Positions 1 to 8,019 of a stretch of 64,000 nucleotides of DNA are shown one piece after another (the stretch's first letter is position 1; the number at the start of each line of letters is the position of its first letter). The translations under genes and the position numbers were made by a program. Where the stretch lies: positions 44,399-108,398 of the forward strand of contig MSTD01000007.1 in assembly GCA_001942045.1 (NCBI GenBank). Direction: 5' to 3'. This stretch comes from Mycolicibacterium porcinum. GTDB taxonomy: Bacteria; Actinomycetota; Actinomycetes; Mycobacteriales; Mycobacteriaceae. A model generated the notes under the pieces. It made no database searches. It saw only the letters and a program-made list of their open reading frames with translations, and was not told where the DNA came from.

Positions 1-153
1 GAACTGACCGCGCGGGGCATCGTGTTCGCGATGGCGCGGGTCAAGTCCGATCTGCGGGATGACCTGATGGCTGCGGGCTTTGTCGACCGCGTCGGCACCG
101 ACCGGATCTTTCCGACGCTGCCGACGGCCGTCGAGGCCTTCCGCAATCGCTAG
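1..153 (+). CDS. SulP-family anion permease, C-terminal end (STAS domain), 5' truncated by window edge
   Basis: The last 50 codons of a gene read in frame 1 and stop at TAG 151-153. The peptide resembles the end of the cytoplasmic STAS domain that closes SulP/SLC26 sulfate permeases, including the segment [14 protein letters not shown]. The membrane part lies outside the window, so the substrate cannot be judged. The gene is convergent with the RpiB-type gene and the two stop regions overlap by four bases, so it is probably not part of the neighbouring polyol locus. Confidence 0.7.
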   Translation, partial: ELTARGIVFAMARVKSDLRDDLMAAGFVDRVGTDRIFPTLPTAVEAFRNR

Positions 154-611
154 GCGTCCTGCGGTTCATAGCCGCAGATTGCCGCCACCTTGTCCGCGGA
201 GGCCGAGGCCGGATCGAACGTGTAGCCCAGCCATTCCCGGGCCAGCCGACGGGCCAACTCGAGCCCGATGACCCGCTGGCCGAAGCACAGTACCTGGGCG
301 TCGTTGGACAGGATGGCTCGTTCCACAGAGAAGCTGTCGTGTGCGGTGACGGCACGGATGCCAGGTACCTTGTTGGCGCTGATGGCCACTCCGAGTCCGG
401 TGCCGCACACCAGGAGTGCCCGGTCGGCCTTCCTCTCGGCCACCATGCGGGCCGCGGCGACCGCGACGTGGGGGTAGGCGGTGTGCTCGTCGGCGCGGAC
501 TCCCACGTCGACGACGGACTCGACCCGGTTGTCGGCCTCCAGGTCGGCGCGCAGGGCATCCTTGTACAGCAGGCCGGCGTCGTCACTTCCGACGACGATG
601 CGCAACGTCAT
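150..611 (-). CDS. RpiB/LacA-type sugar-phosphate isomerase, probable D-erythrulose-4-phosphate isomerase
   Basis: A 153-residue protein of the RpiB/LacAB family, normal length for it. The family aldose/ketose isomerase signature is visible: the catalytic Cys in LLVCGTGLG (C69), then NKVPGIRA and NDAQVLCFG. In Mycolicibacterium smegmatis a paralogue (DerI) converts D-erythrulose 4-phosphate to D-erythrose 4-phosphate. The neighbouring Dak kinase and SDR make that the best guess here, and true ribose-5-phosphate isomerase is the alternative. The start is the ATG at 611, which overlaps the kinase stop by four bases (ATGA), so translation is probably coupled. It is the last gene of the minus-strand operon. 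Confidence 0.85.
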   Translation of the reverse strand: MTLRIVVGSDDAGLLYKDALRADLEADNRVESVVDVGVRADEHTAYPHVAVAAARMVAERKADRALLVCGTGLGVAISANKVPGIRAVTAHDSFSVERAILSNDAQVLCFGQRVIGLELARRLAREWLGYTFDPASASADKVAAICGYEPQDA

Positions 612-2329
612 TTCGTGTGCTCCTCGATCAGGTCGGCGACGGTGTGGATGCACATCGCCAGGGATATCGCTCCGGCGTCGGGGGTTCCGACGCTTCGTTC
701 GGCCAGCGGACGGGCCCGGCCCACGCGGGGCCGAAGCTCAGCGGTATCCGCGGCGGCCTTTTCGGCGACTTCGGCGGCGGCCAACCAGGCTGTACGCCAA
801 TCAGTTCCGCCCTCGACGGCGGATGACAGCGCCGACACGAAGGGCGCCAACGCGTCGAGCATGGTCTTGTCGCCGGGCTGGGCCCCGCCCAGCGACATCA
901 ACGCGTCGTGGCCGGCCCGGAGGGCGTCGGTCACTTCCCGGTCGCCGGGGATACCGAGATTGCCGAGCCGGCGGCCGGCCGCGGCCAGCGCGGCACCCCA
1001 CAGCACGCCTGAGGTGCCGCCCGCTTTGGCGGCCCACGCGTCGCCGGCTGCGGTCAGCACCGCCTGGGTGCCGCCGCCCTGCGCGAGCGCTGAAGCGGCC
1101 GCGGTATCGGCCGCCCGTGTGCCCTTGACCATGCCGCGGCCGTGGTCGCCGTCGCCGGCTACCGCATCGATGCGGCCGAGTTCGGCTTCGGCCGCGACCA
1201 TTTGCGCGGCAATGGCCGAAATACCTTGGGCGACGAGTTGGGCCGCCACGGCTCCGGCGGTGTCGGCCTGGCCGATCTGGGCGGTGGCGGCCGGAGCCGT
1301 CACCGTAGCGCGAGTCTTCGCCTCGGCCGTGGTGATCTGGCCCTTGCGGTAGGCCGGGGTGTCGGCGGGGGAGGTCCACAGCCGCTCGAGTTCGTCGTCG
1401 AGCCACATCACGGTCAGTGAGCAGCCGGCCATGTCCAGACTGGTGACGAGTTCACCGACCTCGGGCTGCACCACGGTGTAGCCAGCCTTGGTCAGAAGGG
1501 CTGCAACGGTTTTCCACACCACGAACAGTTCTTCGTACTTGGTGCGGCCGAGTCCGTTGAGAATCACCGCGATTCGGTTGCCGGTACCAGCGGGCTTCTC
1601 GGCGAGCACACCGGTCACGAGGAGTTCGGCGAGTTCTGCCGCGGTGGGCATGATGTGGCTGGACACGCCCGGTTCGCCGTGGATGCCCAGACCCAGGTCC
1701 ATGGTGCCCGCATCGACGGTGAACAGCGGTCGGTCCGCCCCGGGCATGGTGCAGCCGTCGAATGCCACGCCCAGCGTGCGGGTGCGGTCGTTGGACTTGC
1801 GCGCCACGGACTCGACGCCTGCGATGTCGCGCCCCTCCTCGGCGGCCGCACTGGCGCAACGGAATACGGTGAAGTCACCGGCAATGCCGCGTCTCTTCGC
1901 GATGTCGTCCGCCGATGCGCTGGCGATGTCGTCGGTTACCGCGAGATAGCGCGCGTCGATGCCCTCGGACTGCAACTGCGCCACGGCCAGGCCGAAGTTC
2001 ATCACGTCACCCGCGTAATTGCCCGTGATCAGCAGGACGCCGGCATCCCCGTGCGCGGCTCGCGCGACGGCGGCGGCTTCCTGCGTCGACGGTGAGGTGA
2101 AGATGTTGCCGACGACCGCTCCGTCGGCGAACCCGGGGCCGACCACACCGCAGAAGGCCGGGTAGTGCCCGGAGCCGCCGCCGACGACCACAGCGACCTT
2201 CCCCGAAGGGGTTTCGGTGGCGCGCACCACGCCGCCGGGTACCCCGGTCACGTAGTGCGCGTTCGCGTCGAGGAATCCGGCGAGCATGTCTTCGGTGAAG
2301 GTGGCCGGATCGTTGAACAGGCGTGTCAT
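608..2329 (-). CDS. Fused DhaK-DhaL (dihydroxyacetone kinase family) kinase, probable erythrulose kinase
   Basis: A 573-residue ATP-dependent Dak kinase with both domains in one chain. The DhaK part (about 1-330) contains [10 protein letters not shown] and the substrate-binding His217 in GLGIHGEPG, which in DhaK forms a covalent hemiaminal with the keto substrate. The DhaL part (about 360-570) has the Mg-ATP aspartates in GDGDHG (392-397) and the GGTSGVLWG loop. The family phosphorylates short ketoses such as dihydroxyacetone and D- or L-erythrulose. The RpiB gene downstream and the SDR upstream (12-base gap) favour a C4 ketose. The alternative substrate is dihydroxyacetone itself. Confidence 0.88.
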   Translation of the reverse strand: MTRLFNDPATFTEDMLAGFLDANAHYVTGVPGGVVRATETPSGKVAVVVGGGSGHYPAFCGVVGPGFADGAVVGNIFTSPSTQEAAAVARAAHGDAGVLLITGNYAGDVMNFGLAVAQLQSEGIDARYLAVTDDIASASADDIAKRRGIAGDFTVFRCASAAAEEGRDIAGVESVARKSNDRTRTLGVAFDGCTMPGADRPLFTVDAGTMDLGLGIHGEPGVSSHIMPTAAELAELLVTGVLAEKPAGTGNRIAVILNGLGRTKYEELFVVWKTVAALLTKAGYTVVQPEVGELVTSLDMAGCSLTVMWLDDELERLWTSPADTPAYRKGQITTAEAKTRATVTAPAATAQIGQADTAGAVAAQLVAQGISAIAAQMVAAEAELGRIDAVAGDGDHGRGMVKGTRAADTAAASALAQGGGTQAVLTAAGDAWAAKAGGTSGVLWGAALAAAGRRLGNLGIPGDREVTDALRAGHDALMSLGGAQPGDKTMLDALAPFVSALSSAVEGGTDWRTAWLAAAEVAEKAAADTAELRPRVGRARPLAERSVGTPDAGAISLAMCIHTVADLIEEHTK

Positions 2330-2341
2330 GGCGGCGTCCCG

Positions 2342-3112
2342 TCAGTGCATGTGGCTGCCACCGTTGATGTCAACGGTGGTTCCGGTGAGGTAGCTGGCGT
2401 CCTGGCTCGACAGGAACGTCATGACGGCGGCGATTTCGTCGGTGGTGGCGGTGCGGCCGACCGGGATGTCGGCGGCGAGCTTGGCCTCCTGCTCATCGGT
2501 GGAACCGACGCGGATGTTGGTGTCGACCGCACCCGGGGTGACGGCATTGACCGTGACGCCGGTGTCGGCGATCTCGCGGGCCAGCGACTTGGTGAAGCCC
2601 AGGATCGCGGCCTTGGCCGACGAGTAGGGCACCTTGCCGAAGACTCCGCCGCCGCGCTGCGCGGACACCGAGCTCATGTTGACGATGCGGCCCCATCCGG
2701 CGTCGATCATGTCGGGCAGGAAAGCCTTTGTCACCAAATAGGTCCCGGTGGCGTTGACTGCCATGACCCGGTTCCACAGCTCCAGCGTGGTCTCCAGGAA
2801 CGGCACCGGTGAGGTGATGCCGGCGATGTTGGCGAGGGCGCCGACGACGGGCAGGTTGCCGGATGCCACCTCTGCGGCGACCGCGTCGTAGGCCGTGGTG
2901 ACGGACTCCTCGGAGGTGACGTCGATGGCGTGGCCGAAGGCGGGAACGCCGAACTGGTTGCCGATCTCGGCGGCGACCTTGGCGGACTTCTCGCCGTCCA
3001 GGTCGAGGACTACGACGGCCCAGCCTTCCTTGGCATAGCGCTGCGCGACGGCCATGCCGATGCCCTTGTCGGAGGTGGCGCCGGTGACGACGGCGGTGCG
3101 GGTGACAGACAT
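2342..3112 (-). CDS. SDR-family polyol dehydrogenase (D-threitol dehydrogenase-like)
   Basis: A 256-residue classical short-chain dehydrogenase. The N-terminal cofactor loop is TGATSDKGIG (about 11-20), the NAG-equivalent is ANIAG, and the catalytic Ser/Tyr/Lys lie in MSSVSAQ and YSSAK. It ends in VDINGGSHMH. The operon position between a TIM-barrel isomerase and a Dak kinase resembles DthD of M. smegmatis, which oxidises D-threitol to D-erythrulose with NAD. A strong Shine-Dalgarno (AAAGGA) sits before the ATG at 3112. The substrate is inferred from context only. Confidence 0.82.
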   Translation of the reverse strand: MSVTRTAVVTGATSDKGIGMAVAQRYAKEGWAVVVLDLDGEKSAKVAAEIGNQFGVPAFGHAIDVTSEESVTTAYDAVAAEVASGNLPVVGALANIAGITSPVPFLETTLELWNRVMAVNATGTYLVTKAFLPDMIDAGWGRIVNMSSVSAQRGGGVFGKVPYSSAKAAILGFTKSLAREIADTGVTVNAVTPGAVDTNIRVGSTDEQEAKLAADIPVGRTATTDEIAAVMTFLSSQDASYLTGTTVDINGGSHMH

Positions 3113-3130
3113 GTGGTGGTTCCTTTCGGG

Positions 3131-3961
3131 TCAGATCAGCGAAGAGATGAAGTTGCCGGCCGCGGCGGCAGCGGCGGGACGTTCGTCGTGTGTGACGTCG
3201 CGGGTTTCGAGTTCCAGCGAGAAATGGCCCGCATAGCCGGCATCGGCGAGGGTTTTGAGTCCGGTCGCGAAATCGACGTCGCCGTTGCCGACCGACAGGT
3301 TGATGTTGCCGGGGGCGGCGTCCCGGATGTGTACGTGGCGGATACGTGGGCCGAACCTGCCGACGAAGTCCGCGGGATCGCCGCCCGAGGCCACGATGTG
3401 GCTGAAATCCATGACGATCCCGACGTTTTCGTCGAGGCGGTCGGCCAGCAGCTGGGCGCGTTCGATATCGCAGCACAGCCGGAAGAAGTGCAGGGACTCG
3501 GTCCAGACTTCGACGCCGCGGGCGGCGGCAACCTGTGCGGCCACCGCGAGTTCGCTCGCCACGGTGGCCAGATCCTCGTCGAGTGAGGCGACCGGCTCGT
3601 GGTCCAGCGCGCCGCACGGCAGCACCAGGGCCTCGGCGCCGGTGGTCGCGGTCAGTTCGACCAGCATGGCCAGGTGCCGGTTCCGGGCGGTGCGGCCCGC
3701 ACCGTCGAGCGCGACGTTGAGGTCGCCGATATCGCCGTTGATCGAGCGAACCCGGATACCTGACGCCGTGACGGTGGCCGCCACCTCGCGCACGGCGTCC
3801 TCGTCGAGGACGAAGGGCACGTGATCGCAGACGCCGGGCAGCGCTCCCAGGTCGATCTCGGTGAAGCCCAGACCGGCAATGGTGTCCAGGGCGTGCGCCA
3901 GAGGCTGGTGGCGGAAGCTGATCGTCGAACAGCCCAGCCGGGTGTGGAACGAATCTGGCAT
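3131..3961 (-). CDS. Xylose-isomerase-like TIM-barrel sugar isomerase/epimerase
   Basis: A 276-residue AP-endonuclease-2/xylose-isomerase-like TIM barrel of the kind found in hydroxypyruvate isomerase, tagatose epimerase and IolE/IolI proteins. Metal-ligand candidates are the Glu in EVWTESLHFF, the Asp-His pair in IVMDFSHIV, the HVHIRD strand and the final Glu in FSLELE. It is the first gene of the minus-strand operon, 18 bases before the SDR. I start it at the ATG at 3961, which has a GGGAG ribosome site; the frame stays open upstream through the palindromic promoter region, but that is unlikely to be coding. It could interconvert the imported sugar and a ketose, for example a C4 or branched sugar. 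Confidence 0.78.
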   Translation of the reverse strand: MPDSFHTRLGCSTISFRHQPLAHALDTIAGLGFTEIDLGALPGVCDHVPFVLDEDAVREVAATVTASGIRVRSINGDIGDLNVALDGAGRTARNRHLAMLVELTATTGAEALVLPCGALDHEPVASLDEDLATVASELAVAAQVAAARGVEVWTESLHFFRLCCDIERAQLLADRLDENVGIVMDFSHIVASGGDPADFVGRFGPRIRHVHIRDAAPGNINLSVGNGDVDFATGLKTLADAGYAGHFSLELETRDVTHDERPAAAAAAGNFISSLI

Positions 3962-4020
3962 GTGGCGCTGCTTTCTCCCGAGCCTCACGGCGTTGTGATC
4001 GTGCCCACAGTACGTCAGTC

Positions 4021-4034
4021 GACTGTTAACAGTC
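4021..4034. promoter_or_regulatory. Palindrome GACTGTTAACAGTC, likely GntR operator
   Basis: A perfect 14-base palindrome in the 222-bp divergent promoter region between the TIM-barrel gene and the MHS transporter gene, followed by GTCAAC. It shares the TGTTNAC core with the other elements in this gap and with those before gntR. Confidence 0.6.
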
Positions 4035-4054
4035 AACGGGCGGCAAGAAATTTC

Positions 4055-4068
4055 TGTTGACTGTTGAC
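4055..4068. promoter_or_regulatory. Tandem TGTTGAC repeat, likely operator half-sites
   Basis: TGTTGAC occurs twice head to tail (4055-4061 and 4062-4068), then AGT follows. The same heptamer forms the arms of the palindrome at 4109-4127. Confidence 0.5.
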
Positions 4069-4108
4069 AGTGGCATGTGTTCGGGCTCACACTGAGTCCA
4101 TCCGCCGC

Positions 4109-4127
4109 ACTGTTGACCGTCAACAGT
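4109..4127. promoter_or_regulatory. 19-bp palindrome, likely GntR operator of the transporter operon
   Basis: ACTGTTGACCGTCAACAGT is a perfect palindrome around a single central base, 57 bases before the transporter start codon. It has the size and symmetry expected for a GntR/FCD dimer site. Confidence 0.65.
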
Positions 4128-4183
4128 TACTGGGTTTCCCCAGGTGGGCACGGATTTGAACGGGATTTGAAAGGATGACGCCC

Positions 4184-5515
4184 ATGAGCGACGACGCTCT
4201 GAAAATGCGGGGTCCCGTACTCGGTACCAAGGACGCCAAGCGGGTCGCAGTCGGCTCCGCCGTCGGCGCGGTGATCGAAACCTATGACTTCATCGGATTC
4301 GGGACCGCCGCCGCGCTCTACTTCGGCCACGCGTTCTTCCCGAACTCCAGCCCTGTCGCCGGAACCCTGGCTGCGTTCGCGACCCTCGGCGTGGGCTTCG
4401 CCGCCCGGCCGCTCGGCGGCATCATCGGCGGCCACCTCGGTGACAAGCTCGGCCGCAAGCCGGTGCTGGTGGCGTCGTTGCTCATCATGGGCCTGGCCAC
4501 GTTCGCCATCGGACTGCTGCCCACCTACGCCGCGGTCGGCGTCCTGGCCCCGATTCTCTTGGTGACCGTGCGGATCATCCAGGGCCTGGCCTTCGGTGCG
4601 GAGTGGGGCGGCGCCATCCTCATGAGCTACGAACACGCACCGTGGAAGGAGAAGGGCCGCTACACCGGCATCGTGCAGGCCGGATTCCCGGTGGGACTGC
4701 TGCTGGCCAACCTGGTGTTCCTGGGCAGCGTGCACATCGGCGGTGACTGGGCCTGGCGGCTGCCGTTCCTGGCCAGCATCGTCCTCGTCGCGGTCGGGCT
4801 GATCATCCGGGCCAAGGTGCCCGAGTCGCCGGTATTCGAAGACGTCAAGGACGAGGGCAAGATCGTCAAGGCGCCGATCGTCGAGGTGATCAAGAACGAC
4901 TGGCGAAACATCCTGCGTGGCATCGGCCTTCGTGTCGCCGAGACCGCCGGCTATGCCGTCTCGATCACCTACATGATCTCCTACCTCAAGACCGCGAAGC
5001 TGGCCACTGCCACCGAAACCCTTGTGGCACTGTGCATCGCGGCCGCACTCGGGATCTTCGCGACCGCGGGTTGGGCACGGTTGACCGACCGGGTGGGTCG
5101 GCGACCCGTCTATCTGTGGGTGTGCGCGTTCGGTATCCCGTTCGGTGTGCTGATGTTCGTGCTCGTCAACACCGGACTGGTCCTGCTGATCATCGCGACG
5201 TTCGTGATCGCCTACGGCGTGTGCCAGAACGCCCTCGCCGGGGCGCAGGGTGCGTGGTTCCCGGAACTGTTCACCGCCAACACCCGTGCTTCGGGAGCCT
5301 CACTGGCCTACCAGATTTCGGCGATGGTCTCGGGCTTCACCCCCTTCATCACGACGCTCCTGTTCGAGTCGATGGGCTGGATGGGGCCGGCCCTGCTCTT
5401 CTCCGCGTATGCCGCGATCGGACTGTGGGCCGCCCTCGTGACCCGCGAGACCTGGGGCCCAACCGAACGTCAGGCCGCTGAGAAGGCCGTCGCCGACCAC
5501 GCTCTGGCCGCCTGA
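4184..5515 (+). CDS. MHS-type major facilitator sugar/metabolite:H+ symporter
   Basis: A 443-residue membrane protein of the metabolite:H+ symporter branch of the major facilitator superfamily, with about twelve hydrophobic segments. The family loop-2 motif is visible as GGHLGDKLGRKPVL, and RIIQGLAFGAEWGGA is typical of ProP/ShiA/KgtP-like proteins. I chose the ATG at 4184 because GAAAGGA lies eight bases before it; the upstream ATG at 4175 overlaps that site. The stop and the next ATG overlap by one base (TGATG), so it is in an operon with the split transketolase. It probably imports the polyol or sugar used by this locus. Confidence 0.88.
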   Translation: MSDDALKMRGPVLGTKDAKRVAVGSAVGAVIETYDFIGFGTAAALYFGHAFFPNSSPVAGTLAAFATLGVGFAARPLGGIIGGHLGDKLGRKPVLVASLLIMGLATFAIGLLPTYAAVGVLAPILLVTVRIIQGLAFGAEWGGAILMSYEHAPWKEKGRYTGIVQAGFPVGLLLANLVFLGSVHIGGDWAWRLPFLASIVLVAVGLIIRAKVPESPVFEDVKDEGKIVKAPIVEVIKNDWRNILRGIGLRVAETAGYAVSITYMISYLKTAKLATATETLVALCIAAALGIFATAGWARLTDRVGRRPVYLWVCAFGIPFGVLMFVLVNTGLVLLIIATFVIAYGVCQNALAGAQGAWFPELFTANTRASGASLAYQISAMVSGFTPFITTLLFESMGWMGPALLFSAYAAIGLWAALVTRETWGPTERQAAEKAVADHALAA

Positions 5516-6333
5516 TGCGCGCGGCGAAAGTGCGTGACGCTGCCTACCGGATGCGTCACCACGTACTGAACATGGGCGAGGCGCAGGGGCAGGGCTATGT
5601 CGGGCAGGCGCTCGGCGCGGCCGACATGCTCGCCGTCGTCTACGCGGACCAGTTGCGCTACCGCGCCGATGATCCGCACTGGGACGGGCGGGACCGGTTC
5701 CTGCTGTCGACGGGCCACTACGCGATCGGCCTGTATGCGGCGCTGGCCGAGGCCGGGATCATCGACATCGCCGAACTCGGCACGTACGGTTCTGACGAGT
5801 CCCGGCTTCCGATGTCCGGAATGGCCAGCTACACACCGGGAATGGAGATCTCAGGCGGGTCGCTGGGACACGGTCTGACGGTGGCTGTCGGGATGGCGCT
5901 GGGCCTGCGGCACCAGGGCAACCAGGCTCGGGTGATCAACTTCCTCTCCGACGGTGAGCTCGACGAGGGTTCCACATGGGAGGCCGCGATGGGCGCCTCG
6001 CATCACGGGCTCGGGAACCTGATCGCGATGGTCGACATCAACGCACTGCAGGCCGACGGGCCTACCGCGGGGGTGCTGCGCACCGAGCCGGTGGCCGACA
6101 AGTGGGCGGCGTGTGGCTGGCATGTGCAGCGAGTCGACGGCAACGACGTCGATGCGCTGCTGCGGGCCTTCGATTCCGTGGCCCCCGACCGGCCCTCGGT
6201 CATCTTGTGTGACACCAAGGTCGGCAGGGGAGTGCCGCTGCTGGAAACCCGCGAGAAGGCGCACTTCATGCGCATCGATGCCGACGAGTGGCAGCTCTGC
6301 CGCGACCAACTCACTGAAGGGGCTTCAGCATGA
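5515..6333 (+). CDS. Transketolase, N-terminal (thiamine diphosphate) subunit
   Basis: A 272-residue protein equal to the first third of a transketolase, with the catalytic domain that binds the pyrophosphate of thiamine diphosphate. The TPP motif reads SDGELDEGSTWEAAM with the second half in DINALQADG; the usual first Gly of GDG is Ser. LSTGHYAIGLYAAL and MEISGGSLGHGL are further transketolase hallmarks. The C-terminal half is the next gene (ATGA overlap), so the enzyme is a two-subunit heteromer. In context it may use the D-erythrose 4-phosphate made by the divergent operon, or act directly on an unusual keto-sugar phosphate as AptAB does in apiose catabolism. Confidence 0.88.
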   Translation: MRAAKVRDAAYRMRHHVLNMGEAQGQGYVGQALGAADMLAVVYADQLRYRADDPHWDGRDRFLLSTGHYAIGLYAALAEAGIIDIAELGTYGSDESRLPMSGMASYTPGMEISGGSLGHGLTVAVGMALGLRHQGNQARVINFLSDGELDEGSTWEAAMGASHHGLGNLIAMVDINALQADGPTAGVLRTEPVADKWAACGWHVQRVDGNDVDALLRAFDSVAPDRPSVILCDTKVGRGVPLLETREKAHFMRIDADEWQLCRDQLTEGASA

Positions 6334-7307
6334 GCACCAAACTGCGTACCTCGGCGATGATCGCGTCGTTCGCCGATCCTGGTCAGAAGACCACGCCCGC
6401 TCCCTTCGGACACGCACTGGTGCAGGCCGCGCAAGCCGATGACCGGATCGTCGGGCTCACGGCGGATCTGGGCAAGTACACCGACATGCACATCTTCGCC
6501 CAGGCCTTCCCGGAACGGTTCTTCCAGATGGGCATGGCCGAGCAGCTGCTGTTCGGCGCGGCGGCGGGGATGGCGGAAACCGGCCTGATTCCTTTTGCCT
6601 CAACGTATTCGGTGTTCGCAGCGCGGCGCGCTTACGACTTCATCTGCCTCGACATCGCCGAGCCGGGTCTCAACGTCAACATCGTCGGTGGGCTTCCCGG
6701 CCTGACCACGGGCTACGGGCCGTCCCATCAGGCCACCGAAGACGTCGCGATCTTCCGCGGAATGCCGGGTCTGACCATCGTCGATCCGTGCGATTCGGTC
6801 GATATCGAGCAGGCCGTGCCGCAGCTGGCCGAACATCCTGGACCGACGTATCTGCGCCTGTTACGCGGGCAGGTTCCGACGGTGCTGGACGAGTACGGCT
6901 ATACCTTCGAACTCGGCAAGGCCAAGGTGGTGCGGCCCGGCAATGATGTCGTGTTCGTGTCCAGTGGGCTGATGACGATGCGGGCGTTGCTGGCCGCAGA
7001 GGAACTGGCCTCCCACCATGTCGACGCCGCCGTGGTGCACGCGCCGACTCTCAAGCCGTTCGACGCCGAAACGGTGCTACGCGAACTTGATTCGGACCGG
7101 CTGGCGCTGACGCTGGAGAACCACACCGTCGTCGGAGGGTTGTTCGAAACCGTCGCGGCGGCGATGGTGCAGCGCGGGGTCGGTCGGCAAGTCACGCCGA
7201 TTGCACTGCCCGACGAGTTCCTGGCGGCCGGGGCCCTGCCGACCCTGCACGACCGCTACGGCCTGTCGACCCAGCGAATCGTCGCATCGGTCCTGAGGCG
7301 GTTGTAG
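6330..7307 (+). CDS. Transketolase, C-terminal (Pyr + C-terminal domain) subunit
   Basis: A 325-residue protein with the pyrimidine-binding domain and the C-terminal domain of transketolase. The conserved Glu that activates thiamine lies in FFQMGMAEQLLFGAAAG, followed by TYSVFAARRAYDFI and a GYGPSHQATEDV segment. It pairs with the upstream TPP-binding subunit, whose stop it overlaps by four bases. Housekeeping actinobacterial transketolase is a single chain of about 700 residues, so this split pair is a specialised copy. The regulator gene follows after 43 bases. Confidence 0.88.
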   Translation: MSTKLRTSAMIASFADPGQKTTPAPFGHALVQAAQADDRIVGLTADLGKYTDMHIFAQAFPERFFQMGMAEQLLFGAAAGMAETGLIPFASTYSVFAARRAYDFICLDIAEPGLNVNIVGGLPGLTTGYGPSHQATEDVAIFRGMPGLTIVDPCDSVDIEQAVPQLAEHPGPTYLRLLRGQVPTVLDEYGYTFELGKAKVVRPGNDVVFVSSGLMTMRALLAAEELASHHVDAAVVHAPTLKPFDAETVLRELDSDRLALTLENHTVVGGLFETVAAAMVQRGVGRQVTPIALPDEFLAAGALPTLHDRYGLSTQRIVASVLRRL

Positions 7308-7313
7308 GATCAG

Positions 7314-7338
7314 TGTTGACAAACAAATGTTGACAGTC
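7314..7338. promoter_or_regulatory. Two TGTTGAC elements in the gntR promoter
   Basis: TGTTGAC at 7314-7320 and TGTTGACAGTC at 7328-7338 are direct repeats spaced 14 bases start to start, just before the gntR ribosome site. They match the half-sites in the divergent promoter region at 4021-4127, which suggests autoregulation. Confidence 0.55.
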
Positions 7339-7350
7339 AGGGAGCGGTCA

Positions 7351-8019
7351 ATGTCGGTCGAGGCCCCGTCGCTGCTGCGACTTGAGAAAACCAGCCTGCG
7401 CGAGCAGGCGCTCTCGGCGCTGCGCCGTGCGATCACCTCGGGCCAGCTCCAGCCCGGTACCCACCTCGTGGAGACCGATCTGTCCGATGCCCTGCAGATC
7501 AGTCGAGGCACGCTGCGCGAGGCCATGCGGCAACTCCAGCAGGAGGGGCTGATCTCGGCGGGGGCCCGGGGGCGCCTGTCGGTCCGGCATCTTGATGCCA
7601 AGGAAATCAAGGACATGTTCGACGTCCGCGGTGCCCTGGAATCCTTGGCTGCCGGCGAACTCGCCTCGCGGGAGGATCGCGGCGACGCCGTGTCGGCCTT
7701 GCGTGCCGCCGTCGCCGACATGGAGCGGTGGGCGGCCTCGAATCTGGAGGATCGCATCGAGGCGGATCTCAAATTCCATCGCACGATGTGCCATCTGAGC
7801 GGTAACGAGACCCTGCTGCACGTGTGGTCGTCGCTGGAGGGCAGTATCCGGATGTCGATCATGTACGCCGGGGTGGATCGGGCGCTCAAGAACATGGACG
7901 CCAAGCGGCATCTGGACATCGTCGATGCCATCGAATCCGGCGACGCCGCTGCTGCCGCCGCCACCGTGCGTGAGCACATGTGCACTGCCGCAGCGGTTTT
8001 GGTGGAGGATGCCGGCTAG
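7351..8019 (+). CDS. GntR-family (FadR/FCD subfamily) transcriptional regulator
   Basis: A 222-residue regulator. The N-terminal winged helix-turn-helix (about 10-80) contains TDLSDALQISRGTLREAMRQLQ. The C-terminal alpha-helical FCD ligand domain (about 90-215) contains D/H metal-type residues, for example in FHRTMCHLSGN and in HLDIVDAIESGD. The ATG at 7351 follows AGGGAG by six bases; an ATG at 7327 would place the first codons over the operator-like repeat and has no ribosome site. It probably controls the sugar locus through the TGTTGAC elements. Its stop overlaps that of the convergent permease gene by four bases. Confidence 0.87.
   Translation: MSVEAPSLLRLEKTSLREQALSALRRAITSGQLQPGTHLVETDLSDALQISRGTLREAMRQLQQEGLISAGARGRLSVRHLDAKEIKDMFDVRGALESLAAGELASREDRGDAVSALRAAVADMERWAASNLEDRIEADLKFHRTMCHLSGNETLLHVWSSLEGSIRMSIMYAGVDRALKNMDAKRHLDIVDAIESGDAAAAAATVREHMCTAAAVLVEDAG

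Noticed and set aside
339..1352. 337-codon plus-strand open frame opposite the Dak kinase and RpiB genes
   Set aside because: Ala/Ser/Pro-rich shadow; both minus-strand genes have catalytic motifs and coupled starts.
1..8019. Sulfoquinovose (sulfo-transketolase) locus, suggested by split transketolase, RpiB-like isomerase and nearby SulP end
   Set aside because: The Dak kinase and polyol SDR do not fit, no sulfolactaldehyde enzyme is present, and the SulP gene is convergent; kept only as an alternative for testing.
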